Program-made: the position numbers and the translations under genes
Origin: Acidimicrobiaceae bacterium
Lineage (GTDB): Bacteria > Actinomycetota > Acidimicrobiia > Acidimicrobiales > Aldehydirespiratoraceae
Length of the DNA stretch: 40,445 nucleotides
Reading direction: 5' to 3'
Assembly (NCBI GenBank): GCA_009845995.1
Contig: VXYK01000057.1
Span: 1-40,445, forward strand
Shown here: positions 28,146 to 35,876 of the stretch, piece after piece
How the letters are laid out: every line of letters begins with the position of its first letter
Numbering within the stretch: the stretch's first letter is position 1
Notes under the pieces: model-generated
What the model was told of the DNA's origin: nothing
The model's database searches: none
What the model saw: only the letters and a program-made list of their open reading frames with translations

Positions 28146-28775
28146 ATAGCACCGCCAAACAACGAGCCAAGGATCAACGAACGGATCCGCGCCCACCAAG
28201 TCCGACTTGTCGGGCAGGACGGTGAGCAGATTGGCATCACTTCACTATCTGAAGCGCGTGACATAGCTCAAGCTGCAGATCTCGACCTGGTTGAGGTGGC
28301 TGAGCAGGCCAATCCGCCGGTTTGTCGGATCATGGATTACGGCAAGTGGCGATACGAGGCCGACCAGCGGGCAAAAGAATCCAAGAAGAAATCTTCCAAC
28401 CTCACCGTCAAAGAGATGAAGTACCGTCCCAAGATCGGACCCGGCGACTTCGACACCAAGACACGCAAGGTGGTTGAGTTTCTCGGCGGAGGCCACAAGG
28501 TCAAGGTCACGATCATGTTTCGAGGTCGCGAGATGCAGCATCCCGAACTCGGACGTCAGATCCTAGATCGGGTTTCTGAGGCTGTGGAACACGTTGGCAA
28601 GGTTGAGTTTCATCCCCGCCAGGATGGTCGCAACATGGTGATGGTGTTGGCCCCAGACAAGCGAGCGCAAGCTCGTCACGAGAAACAATTGCGAAAAGAC
28701 GCAGAAGCTGCGGTCGTAGGGGCCGAGCCGAGCGCTACTCAAGAGACAATCGATCAAACACCCACAACCGAGTGA
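28146..28775 (+). CDS. infC: Translation initiation factor IF-3
   Basis: Binds the 30S subunit and checks start codon and initiator tRNA. The N-terminal domain reads [17 protein letters not shown] and [20 protein letters not shown]; the C-terminal domain has [35 protein letters not shown] and [12 protein letters not shown]. There is no ATG, GTG or TTG in frame at the expected place. The ATA at 28146, nine bases after GAGGAG (28131-28136), fits best ([14 protein letters not shown]); an in-frame ATT at 28092 and GTG codons from 28068 are alternatives. IF-3 genes often use rare start codons for self-regulation. rpmI and rplT follow. Confidence 0.9.
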   Translation: MAPPNNEPRINERIRAHQVRLVGQDGEQIGITSLSEARDIAQAADLDLVEVAEQANPPVCRIMDYGKWRYEADQRAKESKKKSSNLTVKEMKYRPKIGPGDFDTKTRKVVEFLGGGHKVKVTIMFRGREMQHPELGRQILDRVSEAVEHVGKVEFHPRQDGRNMVMVLAPDKRAQARHEKQLRKDAEAAVVGAEPSATQETIDQTPTTE

Positions 28776-28833
28776 CCAATCGGCTCCAGCGGACGCTGAA
28801 AGATCATCAACATCAAGAGAACTGAGAATTGAC

Positions 28834-29025
28834 ATGCCCAAGATGAAGACCCACAAGGGCGCGCAGGCCCGGTTCAAGCGCACCGGCTCAGGCAAGCTGA
28901 GGCGGCGTAGCCAGAACAAGAACCACATCCTCGAGAAGAAGTCTCCGAAGCGCAAACGCCAGCTTCGCAGACCGGCTTCGGTGTCCCCGGCTGACGAACC
29001 GCGCATCCGCGACCTCGGCATCTGA
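28834..29025 (+). CDS. rpmI: 50S ribosomal protein L35
   Basis: The small basic protein bL35 of the large ribosomal subunit, 63 residues. It matches the family throughout: [24 protein letters not shown], then [21 protein letters not shown]. It lies between infC and rplT in the universal infC-rpmI-rplT order. The ribosome site is weak (GAGAA upstream of the ATG). Confidence 0.96.
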   Translation: MPKMKTHKGAQARFKRTGSGKLRRRSQNKNHILEKKSPKRKRQLRRPASVSPADEPRIRDLGI

Positions 29026-29066
29026 ACCGTACCTGAGACCGCATTCACCAAGACAAGGAGCCAACG

Positions 29067-29429
29067 ATGGCCAGATCAAAACGCGCCGTACATTCCAAGA
29101 AACATCGCCGGGTCGTCCTTGAGCGGGCCAAGGGCCACTACGGCAATCGTTCTCGCAGTTTCAAATCAGCGAACGAATCAGTTATGCACGCCGGCAACTA
29201 CGCCTTTCGCGACCGACGTGCCCGCAAAGGCCAGTTCCGGAAATTGTGGATCCAGCGCATCAACGCGGCGTGTCGCGAGAACGGCACCTCCTACAGCCGC
29301 TTCATTGCGGGTCTGAAAGCGGCGGAGATAGAGGTTGACCGCAAGATGCTGTCGGAAACTGCGATTCACGATCCAGCCACTTTCACGGTGCTGGTTGAGA
29401 CCGCCAACGGAGCACTAGCCGACGCCTGA
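29067..29429 (+). CDS. rplT: 50S ribosomal protein L20
   Basis: bL20 binds 23S rRNA early in assembly and in other bacteria also represses its own operon. The 120-residue sequence is typical: ARSKRAVHSKKHRRVVLERA, GHYGNRSRSFKSANESVMHA, FRDRRARKGQFRKLWIQRIN. AAGGAG precedes the ATG by seven bases. It ends the infC-rpmI-rplT group; trmH follows after 33 bases. I see no clear L20 target in the leader. Confidence 0.97.
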   Translation: MARSKRAVHSKKHRRVVLERAKGHYGNRSRSFKSANESVMHAGNYAFRDRRARKGQFRKLWIQRINAACRENGTSYSRFIAGLKAAEIEVDRKMLSETAIHDPATFTVLVETANGALADA

Positions 29430-29462
29430 GTCCTGCTCGGATCGGCTGAGTGGCCCGTTTCA

Positions 29463-30290
29463 ATGGACCGAGTCGAAGTCAAAGGTCCCAACAATCGTCG
29501 AGTCGTTGAGTTGCGGCGACTCATCGACGGAGTCGGCGCGAATTCAGCAGAGATCGTGTTGGAGGGCGAGCGCACCGTCGGCGAGGCACTTGATGCCGGA
29601 CTGCGGCTGACCACCGTCATCGTCCCCGAGAGCACGGTCATCTCCGCGAAGAGCACGGGCCCGAAGAGCACAGGTGACATGTTCGCGGGCTCGACGTTGC
29701 GGGAGCGCCTTGACGACACCGTTGAGATCCTCGTCCTGCGAGACAGAACCTTTGAGCGTCTGGCGCCATCGGTCACTCCCCAGCCGATGCTGGCTGTGGT
29801 GCCACGCCCGCAAGCCCAGATCCCGACCTGGTTCGACGCAGACGAGTTCGCGATCGTGCTGGTCGGAGTTGCCGACCCGGGCAATGTCGGCACGCTCATC
29901 CGAGTTGCCGATGCAACAGGCGCGGCGTGTGTTGTCGTGGTCGGGGGTGCTGACCCGTGGCGTCCCAAGGCGGTCCGCTCCTCGGCCGGTTCGGTGTTGC
30001 GAGTCCCGGTGGTGAGCGGAACCGATGTGAGAACGAGTTTGAATCGACTGCGAGCCGCCGGAGCCAAAATCGTGGCGACCGACGTGCGTGAGGGCATTCC
30101 ACACCACAGCGGTGTGCTCAACGGTCCGTTGGCGATCGTGCTCGGGTCGGAGTCCCACGGCCTCGACCGCGCCATTGACTCCCTCGTCGATGCGTGGGTA
30201 CGGATCGACATGGCAGGCAACGCCGAATCTCTCAACGTCGCAATGGCCGGTACGTTGCTGGCCTATGAAGCGAGCAGGGCCGGCCTATGA
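29463..30290 (+). CDS. TrmH/SpoU family RNA methyltransferase
   Basis: A SAM-dependent 2'-O-ribose methyltransferase with a knotted C-terminal domain. An N-terminal substrate-binding domain (about 1-115; RRLIDGVGANSAEIVLEGERTV) precedes the catalytic motifs VADPGNVGTLIRVADATGA, LGSESHGLDRAID and ESLNVAMAGTLLAYEA. Length 275 residues is that of the rRNA-type (RlmB/TsnR-like) members; the target is unknown. A gene of this kind often follows rplT and precedes pheS, as here. Its last codons lie in a near-perfect 18-base duplication (30261-30278 and 30283-30300), and its stop overlaps that of the minus-strand acetyltransferase. Confidence 0.9.
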   Translation: MDRVEVKGPNNRRVVELRRLIDGVGANSAEIVLEGERTVGEALDAGLRLTTVIVPESTVISAKSTGPKSTGDMFAGSTLRERLDDTVEILVLRDRTFERLAPSVTPQPMLAVVPRPQAQIPTWFDADEFAIVLVGVADPGNVGTLIRVADATGAACVVVVGGADPWRPKAVRSSAGSVLRVPVVSGTDVRTSLNRLRAAGAKIVATDVREGIPHHSGVLNGPLAIVLGSESHGLDRAIDSLVDAWVRIDMAGNAESLNVAMAGTLLAYEASRAGL

Positions 30291-30566
30291 AGCCAGCAGG
30301 TCTGCGTTTTCGGGGTGATCACGGATGAAGGCGGCGGCGAAGCCGCATAGAGGAAGGATGCTCTGCTCGTTCGTCCGCAAGTCATCGAGCATTCCTCTCA
30401 TTAGTCGGTCGGCCAGGCCCCGGCCTCGCATCGACGGGTCTGTTTCGACATGCGGAACCACCACGATTGTGCCATCGAGTTGATAGTCGGCGACCGACAC
30501 GATGCGGCCTTCGACGATCAATTCGTAACGCTGGCGCGCTGGGTTGTTTCGAACTTCATTGGTCAC
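30285..30566 (-). CDS. Small GNAT-fold acetyltransferase, YjdJ-like
   Basis: A 93-residue single-domain protein related to minimal GNAT N-acetyltransferases. Acetyl-CoA binding is indicated by HVETDPSMRGRGLADRLMRGML (pattern R-G-R-G-L-A), and the end LPLCGFAAAFIRDHPENADLL is characteristic of the YjdJ-type family. The N-terminal part YELIVEGRIVSVADYQLDG fits. The substrate is unknown. Start GTG at 30566. It is divergent from pheS with a palindrome between them, and overlaps the end of trmH by six bases in convergent orientation. Confidence 0.85.
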   Translation of the reverse strand: MTNEVRNNPARQRYELIVEGRIVSVADYQLDGTIVVVPHVETDPSMRGRGLADRLMRGMLDDLRTNEQSILPLCGFAAAFIRDHPENADLLAS

Positions 30567-30576
30567 GCCGCAAAGT

Positions 30577-30593
30577 CTCCCAGATATTGGGAG
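30577..30593. promoter_or_regulatory. Perfect palindrome between the GNAT gene and pheS
   Basis: CTCCCA-gatat-TGGGAG is a perfect dyad (6-bp arms, 5-base centre) in the divergent intergenic region. Its centre is about 42-45 bases upstream of the expected pheS transcription start. It could be an operator; no regulator is known. Confidence 0.4.
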
Positions 30594-30614
30594 CCAACGC
30601 GTTGGTGCACCTCG

Positions 30615-30620
30615 TAACCT
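30615..30620 (+). promoter_or_regulatory. -10 element of the pheST promoter
   Basis: TAACCT lies nine bases before the pheS ATG (30630) and six before an in-frame TTG (30627). There is no ribosome site, so the message is probably leaderless. This leaves no room for a T-box or attenuator leader. Confidence 0.45.
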
Positions 30621-30629
30621 GTTCGTTTG

Positions 30630-31628
30630 ATGATAGAGACGCTCCGCCAGACCGCTGTTGAAGCGAAGGCCCGACTGGCCGAAGTCGAAGACCTCGACGA
30701 GCTGGCGGAGCTTGATGTTGAGTTCCTGGGCAAGAAATCAGCGGTGACTCTGGCCAAGCGGCAACTCGGGTCGCTGGATCCAGACGAGCGCAGAACAGCC
30801 GGACGGGAGGTGAACGAGATCCGCGCGGAGATCGAAACGGCTGTGGAGTCTGCCCGTGAACGTTTGGCTCAGGCCGCTAGAGTGCTGCGAATCGAGGCTG
30901 AACGGCTTGATCTCACGGAGTTCCGCGGCAAAGCACGGCGCGGCTCTCTTCATCTTGTCACCCAGTCCCGGGACAGACTCGAAGACGTCTTCGTAGGCAT
31001 GGGTTTCACAGTCGCCGAAGGCCCCGAAGTCGAATCGGCGTGGTACAACTTCGAGGCTCTCAACATTCCCGAATGGCATCCGGCTCGCGGCAGCTTCGAC
31101 ACGATCTTTGTGGATTTGGGTGAGCCTGAAGAGGTGATGCTGCGTTCGCACACCTCGCCGGTTCAGATCCGCACGATGGAGAACCAGAAGCCGCCCATCT
31201 ACATCGTCGCCCCGGGCAGGACCTTCAGAACAGACACCGCCGACGCGACCCATTTGCCCGCCTTCAATCAAATCGAAGGCCTGGTAGTTGATCGAGGCAT
31301 AACCATGGGTGATTTGGCGGGCACGATCGACGAGTTCGTTCACACCTTTTTCGGCGGCGACGTCAAGAGCCGACTGCGTCCATCGTATTTTCCGTTCACT
31401 GAGCCGAGCGCAGAGTTCGATATCTCCCGCGCTGATGGAACGTGGCTGGAATTGGGGGGGTGCGGAATGGTGCATCCCAACGTCTTGCGCAACTGTGGAA
31501 TCGATCCCGACGAATGGCAAGGCTTCGCGTTCGGGTTCGGTATCGATCGTCTCGCGGTCATGCGCCACGAACTCGACGACATTCGTGAACTGGTCAACAA
31601 CGATGTTCGGTTCCTGAGGCAGTTCTGA
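30630..31628 (+). CDS. pheS: Phenylalanyl-tRNA synthetase alpha subunit
   Basis: Catalytic subunit of the (alpha-beta)2 enzyme that charges tRNA-Phe. An N-terminal coiled coil (about 1-85) precedes the class II core: motif 2 region FRTDTADATHLPAFNQIEGL, then LELGGCGMVHPNVL and motif 3 FAFGFGIDRLAVMRH. The 332-residue length is normal. Start ATG at 30630; a TTG one codon earlier is possible and would fit the distance from the -10 better. It shares one base with pheT (TGATG). Confidence 0.96.
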   Translation: MIETLRQTAVEAKARLAEVEDLDELAELDVEFLGKKSAVTLAKRQLGSLDPDERRTAGREVNEIRAEIETAVESARERLAQAARVLRIEAERLDLTEFRGKARRGSLHLVTQSRDRLEDVFVGMGFTVAEGPEVESAWYNFEALNIPEWHPARGSFDTIFVDLGEPEEVMLRSHTSPVQIRTMENQKPPIYIVAPGRTFRTDTADATHLPAFNQIEGLVVDRGITMGDLAGTIDEFVHTFFGGDVKSRLRPSYFPFTEPSAEFDISRADGTWLELGGCGMVHPNVLRNCGIDPDEWQGFAFGFGIDRLAVMRHELDDIRELVNNDVRFLRQF

Positions 31629-34024
31629 TGAAGGTGACTCTGTCCTGGCTTCGGGAGTTCGCGCCTGATATCGACGGAGATCCGGTCGAGTTGAGCGAGA
31701 CCTTGAGCGCGCTCGGTTTGACCGTGGAGGACATGACCCTGATCGGCGACATCGTCGACGGTGTCGTGTTGGCGAAGGTTCTCGATCTCCGGCCCCACCC
31801 CGCAGCCGACAAGATCCAGCTCGTCGACGTGGATGCAGGCGACGGCCAGGCACGGCAGGTGTGCTGCGGTGCCTTCAACATGGCTGTCGGTGATCTGATC
31901 CCGTTCGCGACACCGGGCACCGTGATGCCCAATGGCTTGAAGATTCAAGAACGCAAGATGCGCGGCGAAGTGTCGGCCGGCATGTGCTGTTCTGGCGGTG
32001 AGCTTGGCCTCAGCGATGACCATGAGGGAATCCTCGTGCTCAATGACCGGGTTGTTCCCGACGCTGAGCTGGGAATGGACGTGGCAGCTGCCATTGGCGC
32101 AGAACCCGACGTGTTGTGGGACCTGGAGGTGAATGCCAATCGCCCCGATGCCATGTCTGTAGCGGGAGTGGCGCGCGATCTCGCTGCTGCGCTGGGAGTC
32201 GACTTCTCGTTCGGCGACTACCGCGTTGCCGACAGTTCGGCCGCCGACGAGGACGTCAATGAACTGTTGAACGTCGAGATTCTCGACCCGACGCTGTGCG
32301 GGCGGTTCGTGGCGACCGTGCTGCGTGGTGTCACAGTTGGAACTTCGCCGCAGTGGTTGGCCGACCGGCTCAGATTGGCGGGCATGCGGCCGCTCAACTC
32401 GATCGTCGACATCTCCAACTACGTGATGCTCGAGTTGGGTCAACCCAACCACACCTTCGATCTGGCCACGATCCCCAATGGGCACCTGCGAGTGCGACGA
32501 GCGGTTCCAGGTGAGACGTTGACCACTCTCGACGGCCTGGAACGCGATCTCATAGCCAACGACGGGGTTATCACCAACGAGTCCGACGAGATCGTCAGCT
32601 TGGCTGGAGTCATGGGCGGCGCAACCACTGAGATCTCCGAGCAGACCACCGATGTCCTGCTGGAGATGGCGTGGTGGGATCCGCCGACGATCTCGCGCAC
32701 TGTCAAAAGGCTCAATCTTGTGAGCGAAGCCTCCAGCAGGTTCCGGCGGGGTGCCGATTGGGGCGAGAACATCGATCGCTCAATGCAGCGCTTCATCCAG
32801 CTCGCCTCGGAGCTCGGAATCACCGCGGTCGGTGGCTTCGTGGATGTTGCGGGCGATACTCCCGATCGGACGCCGCTCGCAGTTCGCAGCGCGAAGATAA
32901 ACGGTTTGCTGGGCACCGAATTGAGCGCGGCCGAAATGGCGGGGTATCTGTCTTCGATCGGTTTCGGCGCGGATGTTGTCGTGTCCGACAGCGGGACTGA
33001 GGACCTGGCTGTCACGATCCCCACCTGGCGTTGGGACACCGAAACCGAAACCGACGTTGCCGAGGAGGTGGCACGTCTGCACGGTTACGAGAACATCGCG
33101 AGGACCGTGCCCAAAGGAGAGCTCCCCGGAGGTCTCACCGACTACCAGGTCCGTCGTCGTCTGGTCAGGCAGGTCCTCGTGGGATGCGGCTGTGACGAGA
33201 CCTTCCCGATGCCGTTCTTGGCGCCGGGAGACCTGCTGCAAGCAGGTCTTGCCGATAATGGGGTGACTTTGTCCAACCCGCTTGTCGCCGAGCAGTCCGT
33301 CCTGCGCACCTCGCTGCTTCCCGGGCAGCTCAAAGCGATCGCCTACAACCAGTCTCATCGCAACGCCGACGTGCGTTTCTTCGAGATCGATCACGTATAT
33401 CTGCCACCCCCTGCGGACCAACTGCTTCCCGACGAACGCGAGCATCTCGCGGTTGCGCTGGCCGGTGAGGAGGCGCCGCAGGCGGTGGCGGTGCTCGATC
33501 TGCTGGAGCGGGAGCTTGGTTTGCCGAATGTCGTTTTACGCTCGGCTTCGCCCCCGGGTTTACACGCCACCCGCTCCGCAGAAGTGATAGTCGCAGGAAA
33601 GGCCAGGGGAGTGGTCGGCGAGATCGACCCGGTAGTGCTCGACAACTACGGCGTGGCTGGGCCCGTTGCGTGGCTCGAGTTGGACTTGGGTGAACTGCTC
33701 AGCGGCCCTCGGCTCAGTCGCAAGTACAGTCCTGTGTCGAAATACCCGTCGAGTGATATCGATCTTGCGTTCGAAGTGCCAGATGAGGTGACCGCAGCGG
33801 CGGTTGAGAGTTCGCTTCGCAAAGCAGGACAGGCGTTGCTGACCGAGATTGAGTTGTTCGACGTGTACCGCGGCGAGGCCATGGGTGCGGGCACGCGGAG
33901 TCTGGCGTATCGACTCCGGTTCCAGGCCCATGATCGCACTCTGACCGACACCGAAGTGGCCGATGTCCGTCAAGCCTGCATCGATGCGGTGACCAGCCAC
34001 GACGGCGTTTCCCTCCGCGGTTAG
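31628..34024 (+). CDS. pheT: Phenylalanyl-tRNA synthetase beta subunit
   Basis: The beta chain of phenylalanyl-tRNA synthetase, 798 residues. Domains in order: a tRNA-binding EMAP-like domain (about 40-150; VLDLRPHPAADKIQLVDVDAG), the B3/B4 editing domain (about 210-390; LRVRRAVPGETLTTLDG), the B5 domain (about 405-480), the catalytic-like module and a C-terminal anticodon-binding FDX-ACB domain (about 705-798; SPVSKYPSSDIDLAFEVPDEV). All appear complete. It follows pheS directly. Confidence 0.96.
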   Translation: MKVTLSWLREFAPDIDGDPVELSETLSALGLTVEDMTLIGDIVDGVVLAKVLDLRPHPAADKIQLVDVDAGDGQARQVCCGAFNMAVGDLIPFATPGTVMPNGLKIQERKMRGEVSAGMCCSGGELGLSDDHEGILVLNDRVVPDAELGMDVAAAIGAEPDVLWDLEVNANRPDAMSVAGVARDLAAALGVDFSFGDYRVADSSAADEDVNELLNVEILDPTLCGRFVATVLRGVTVGTSPQWLADRLRLAGMRPLNSIVDISNYVMLELGQPNHTFDLATIPNGHLRVRRAVPGETLTTLDGLERDLIANDGVITNESDEIVSLAGVMGGATTEISEQTTDVLLEMAWWDPPTISRTVKRLNLVSEASSRFRRGADWGENIDRSMQRFIQLASELGITAVGGFVDVAGDTPDRTPLAVRSAKINGLLGTELSAAEMAGYLSSIGFGADVVVSDSGTEDLAVTIPTWRWDTETETDVAEEVARLHGYENIARTVPKGELPGGLTDYQVRRRLVRQVLVGCGCDETFPMPFLAPGDLLQAGLADNGVTLSNPLVAEQSVLRTSLLPGQLKAIAYNQSHRNADVRFFEIDHVYLPPPADQLLPDEREHLAVALAGEEAPQAVAVLDLLERELGLPNVVLRSASPPGLHATRSAEVIVAGKARGVVGEIDPVVLDNYGVAGPVAWLELDLGELLSGPRLSRKYSPVSKYPSSDIDLAFEVPDEVTAAAVESSLRKAGQALLTEIELFDVYRGEAMGAGTRSLAYRLRFQAHDRTLTDTEVADVRQACIDAVTSHDGVSLRG

Positions 34025-34080
34025 ATTCCCAAGTTTGGCGTTTGGTGGGTTGGTTGCCGCGCGTCGTAAGTTAGTCACCG

Positions 34081-34121
34081 TTGCATTTGCGCTAGACCTC
34101 CTAACATATTCTTGCTAACAT
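34081..34121 (+). promoter_or_regulatory. Possible promoter/operator region of the sulfonate cluster
   Basis: Two TAACAT hexamers (34102-34107 and 34116-34121), 14 bases apart and each preceded by CT or GCT, could be -10 elements; TTGCAT at 34081-34086 is a possible -35 for the first at a short 15-base spacing. CTAAC in both copies is complementary to a GTTAG at 34070-34074, so the region may also be bound by a regulator. Confidence 0.3.
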
Positions 34122-34147
34122 GTAACTGATTTGCTGGAGGGAATCAT

Positions 34148-34387
34148 TTGACCGAGATTCGAGCCAAGGCACAAGACCACTTGGTGCCGCATTTCACGCG
34201 CGGCGAAGCGTGGCGCCGCGACGACCTGCTCGTCATCGAACGAGGCGAAGGCTGTTACGTATGGGACACGGTGCAGTCCACCATGAAAGAGCAGAGGGAC
34301 TTCTTCGTGGCCCAGGGTGAGATCGCTTCGGCACTGCCCAGCTACGACTCCTTCGTCGACACCAGCTTCCTAGAAGCCGTCAACTAA
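34148..34387 (+). pseudogene. Chimeric remnant: start of class III aminotransferase (Tpa-like) joined to end of ABC substrate-binding protein (TauA-like)
   Basis: A 79-codon frame with TTG start, a good ribosome site (GGAGGG 34136-34141) and TAA stop. Residues 1-41 look like the N-terminus of a class III aminotransferase (HFTRGEAWRRDDLLVIERGEG then CYVWDT), where the next residues should be DGNRYLDG-like. Instead, from about residue 42 (base 34271) the sequence reads like the C-terminus of a NitT/TauT binding protein: MKEQRDFFVAQGEIASAL, then PSYDSFVDTSFLEAVN. This fits a deletion of most of tpa and tauA with the frame preserved. Neither half keeps an active site, so it should have no activity in either role. 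It may be a real deletion or an assembly join; the sequence cannot decide. Confidence 0.65.
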
Positions 34388-34404
34388 AGACCCCTCCGAC
34401 CGCT

Positions 34405-34441
34405 GGGCAGCCGCGGTGGTACACACCCACCGCGGTTGCCC
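34405..34441 (+). terminator. Strong hairpin, possible terminator or processing site
   Basis: Arms GGGCAGCCGCGGTGG (34405-34419) and CCACCGCGGTTGCCC (34427-34441) pair over 15 bases with one G-U, loop of seven. No uridine run follows, so it is either an actinobacterial U-less terminator or a structure separating the expression of the binding protein from that of the transporter, as often seen after binding-protein genes. Confidence 0.6.
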
Positions 34442-34472
34442 GGCGATGTTTCGCTGAGCAATAATCACTACG

Positions 34473-34489
34473 GGGCCCGCTTCGGGTCC
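34473..34489 (+). other. Small hairpin upstream of the transporter ATPase gene
   Basis: GGGCCCG (34473-34479) pairs with CGGGTCC (34483-34489) across a CTT loop, just before the GGGGGA ribosome site (34493-34498) and GTG start at 34503. It could affect translation of the ATPase gene or be incidental. Confidence 0.35.
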
Positions 34490-34502
34490 GAAGGGGGATT
34501 AC

Positions 34503-35876
34503 GTGGATTCGATTGTCCAGGGCCTGGCCGACGTATATGACGCCATCACGTATGTGATAGCGCGCGGTGCCTACTGGTTATCAGTCGTGTTCTTCGTCTT
34601 GGCTGCACTTGGAGCGGCCGGCATGCTCATTGATCTGCTGATCACGCCGACGCGGCGCTTTCGAAACGCGGACCACTCAGCGCAGCCCCGCGACGGTATC
34701 GTCCTGATTGGTCAACTCATGGCCGCAGTGGCGCTCGCCGGTGGGGTTGTCCTGGCGTTCCGCGACACCGCTTCAGCGTGGCAACCAGCAGCGTCGTTGC
34801 TGGGCGGGGCAGCGCTGTTGGGCCTCCTTTTGATCTACAGACGAGCTGATGAACAGAAACAGGCAGCTCTCGCTCGATACGTATGGCTTGCGCTAGCCGT
34901 CAGTTCGGTGGTGGCGGTGGTTTTGGCCTACATGCAGCGCGAGGACTCCTCCATTCCGTTTCTTGGCCTGTTGCTGGCGGTGTTCGTGCTGGCTCGGGCC
35001 TGGTTCTCGTTGGCCCGACCCGAGGTGCACTTCGACCCGTCGCAAGTCGAAGTCGCGCGTGAATCGAAAACCGAGAGTCCGCTTGTTGTGGAGGAGCTCG
35101 GCATGGTCTACGAATTGCCCGACGGAGGCAACGTGGAGGCCCTCAAGGACGTGACCTTCACGCTTGAGCCTGGACGCTTGCTCACTCTGCTCGGGCCGTC
35201 GGGCTGCGGCAAAACTACGCTGCTCAACATTCTCGCCGGTTTCTTGGCCCCCACGTCGGGAGCGGCGAAGCTGGGCAGCGAGTTGATCACCGGACCCAGC
35301 CAGGAACGGGGCATGGTGTTCCAGCAGGGAGCGCTGTTCGAGTGGCTCACGGTCAACGACAATGTCGGCTTCGGTGCTCGTATGAACGGGCGTTCCAGGC
35401 CCGCTTCGCGTGAGGCGGTGCAGGATCTGCTGCGCATCGTCGGACTTCAGGAATTCGGAGAAAAGGCCGTCTATGAGCTCTCGGGCGGTATGCAACAGCG
35501 CGTGGCGCTGGCGCGCTGCCTTGCCAACGACCCCAAGATCATCCTCATGGACGAACCGCTCGGCGCTCTCGACGCGCTGACCCGCGAGAAGATGCAGAGC
35601 CTGGTTCTGAACCTGTGGAACGAAACCGGCAAGACCATCGTGTTGGTCACCCACAGTGTCGAGGAGGCCCTGTACCTGGGGGACCAACTGTTCGTAATGG
35701 CGCCCCGACCGGGTCGCATCGAGCGTGTCTATGACCTGCCGTTCGCCCGGGAGGCGCTCACGGCGGACGCTCGCGAACTGAAGACCTCACCGGAGTTCAT
35801 TCGCACTCGTGAGGAGATCCTGTCGATGATTTGGGAGATGGAGGAACAAATCATGGGAACGGCGGGAGGCGAGTGA
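34503..35876 (+). CDS. ABC transporter ATP-binding protein (TauB-like) with N-terminal membrane domain
   Basis: ATPase of a nitrate/sulfonate/taurine-type importer. The ATPase domain starts at about residue 193: Walker A GPSGCGKT (231-238), Q-loop VFQQGALFEWLTV (272-284), signature LSGGMQQR (326-333), Walker B IILMDEPLGALDA (346-358) and the switch histidine in VTHSVEEALYLGD. Unusually, residues 1-190 form a membrane domain with about five hydrophobic segments (about 24-47, 65-86, 97-112, 125-143, 151-170), which ordinary TauB/SsuB proteins of about 260 residues lack. The frame is continuous, so this is a true fusion. It is coupled to the permease gene by a TGATG overlap. Substrate is inferred as taurine or another sulfonate from pta and xsc downstream. 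Confidence 0.88.
   Translation: MDSIVQGLADVYDAITYVIARGAYWLSVVFFVLAALGAAGMLIDLLITPTRRFRNADHSAQPRDGIVLIGQLMAAVALAGGVVLAFRDTASAWQPAASLLGGAALLGLLLIYRRADEQKQAALARYVWLALAVSSVVAVVLAYMQREDSSIPFLGLLLAVFVLARAWFSLARPEVHFDPSQVEVARESKTESPLVVEELGMVYELPDGGNVEALKDVTFTLEPGRLLTLLGPSGCGKTTLLNILAGFLAPTSGAAKLGSELITGPSQERGMVFQQGALFEWLTVNDNVGFGARMNGRSRPASREAVQDLLRIVGLQEFGEKAVYELSGGMQQRVALARCLANDPKIILMDEPLGALDALTREKMQSLVLNLWNETGKTIVLVTHSVEEALYLGDQLFVMAPRPGRIERVYDLPFAREALTADARELKTSPEFIRTREEILSMIWEMEEQIMGTAGGE

Noticed and set aside
30593..30630. T-box or attenuator leader before pheS
   Set aside because: The -10 element lies 6-9 bases before the start codon, leaving no leader.
34255..34290. Insertion sequence at the aminotransferase/binding-protein junction
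   Set aside because: No transposase, terminal inverted repeats or target duplication is visible; the junction is clean and in frame.
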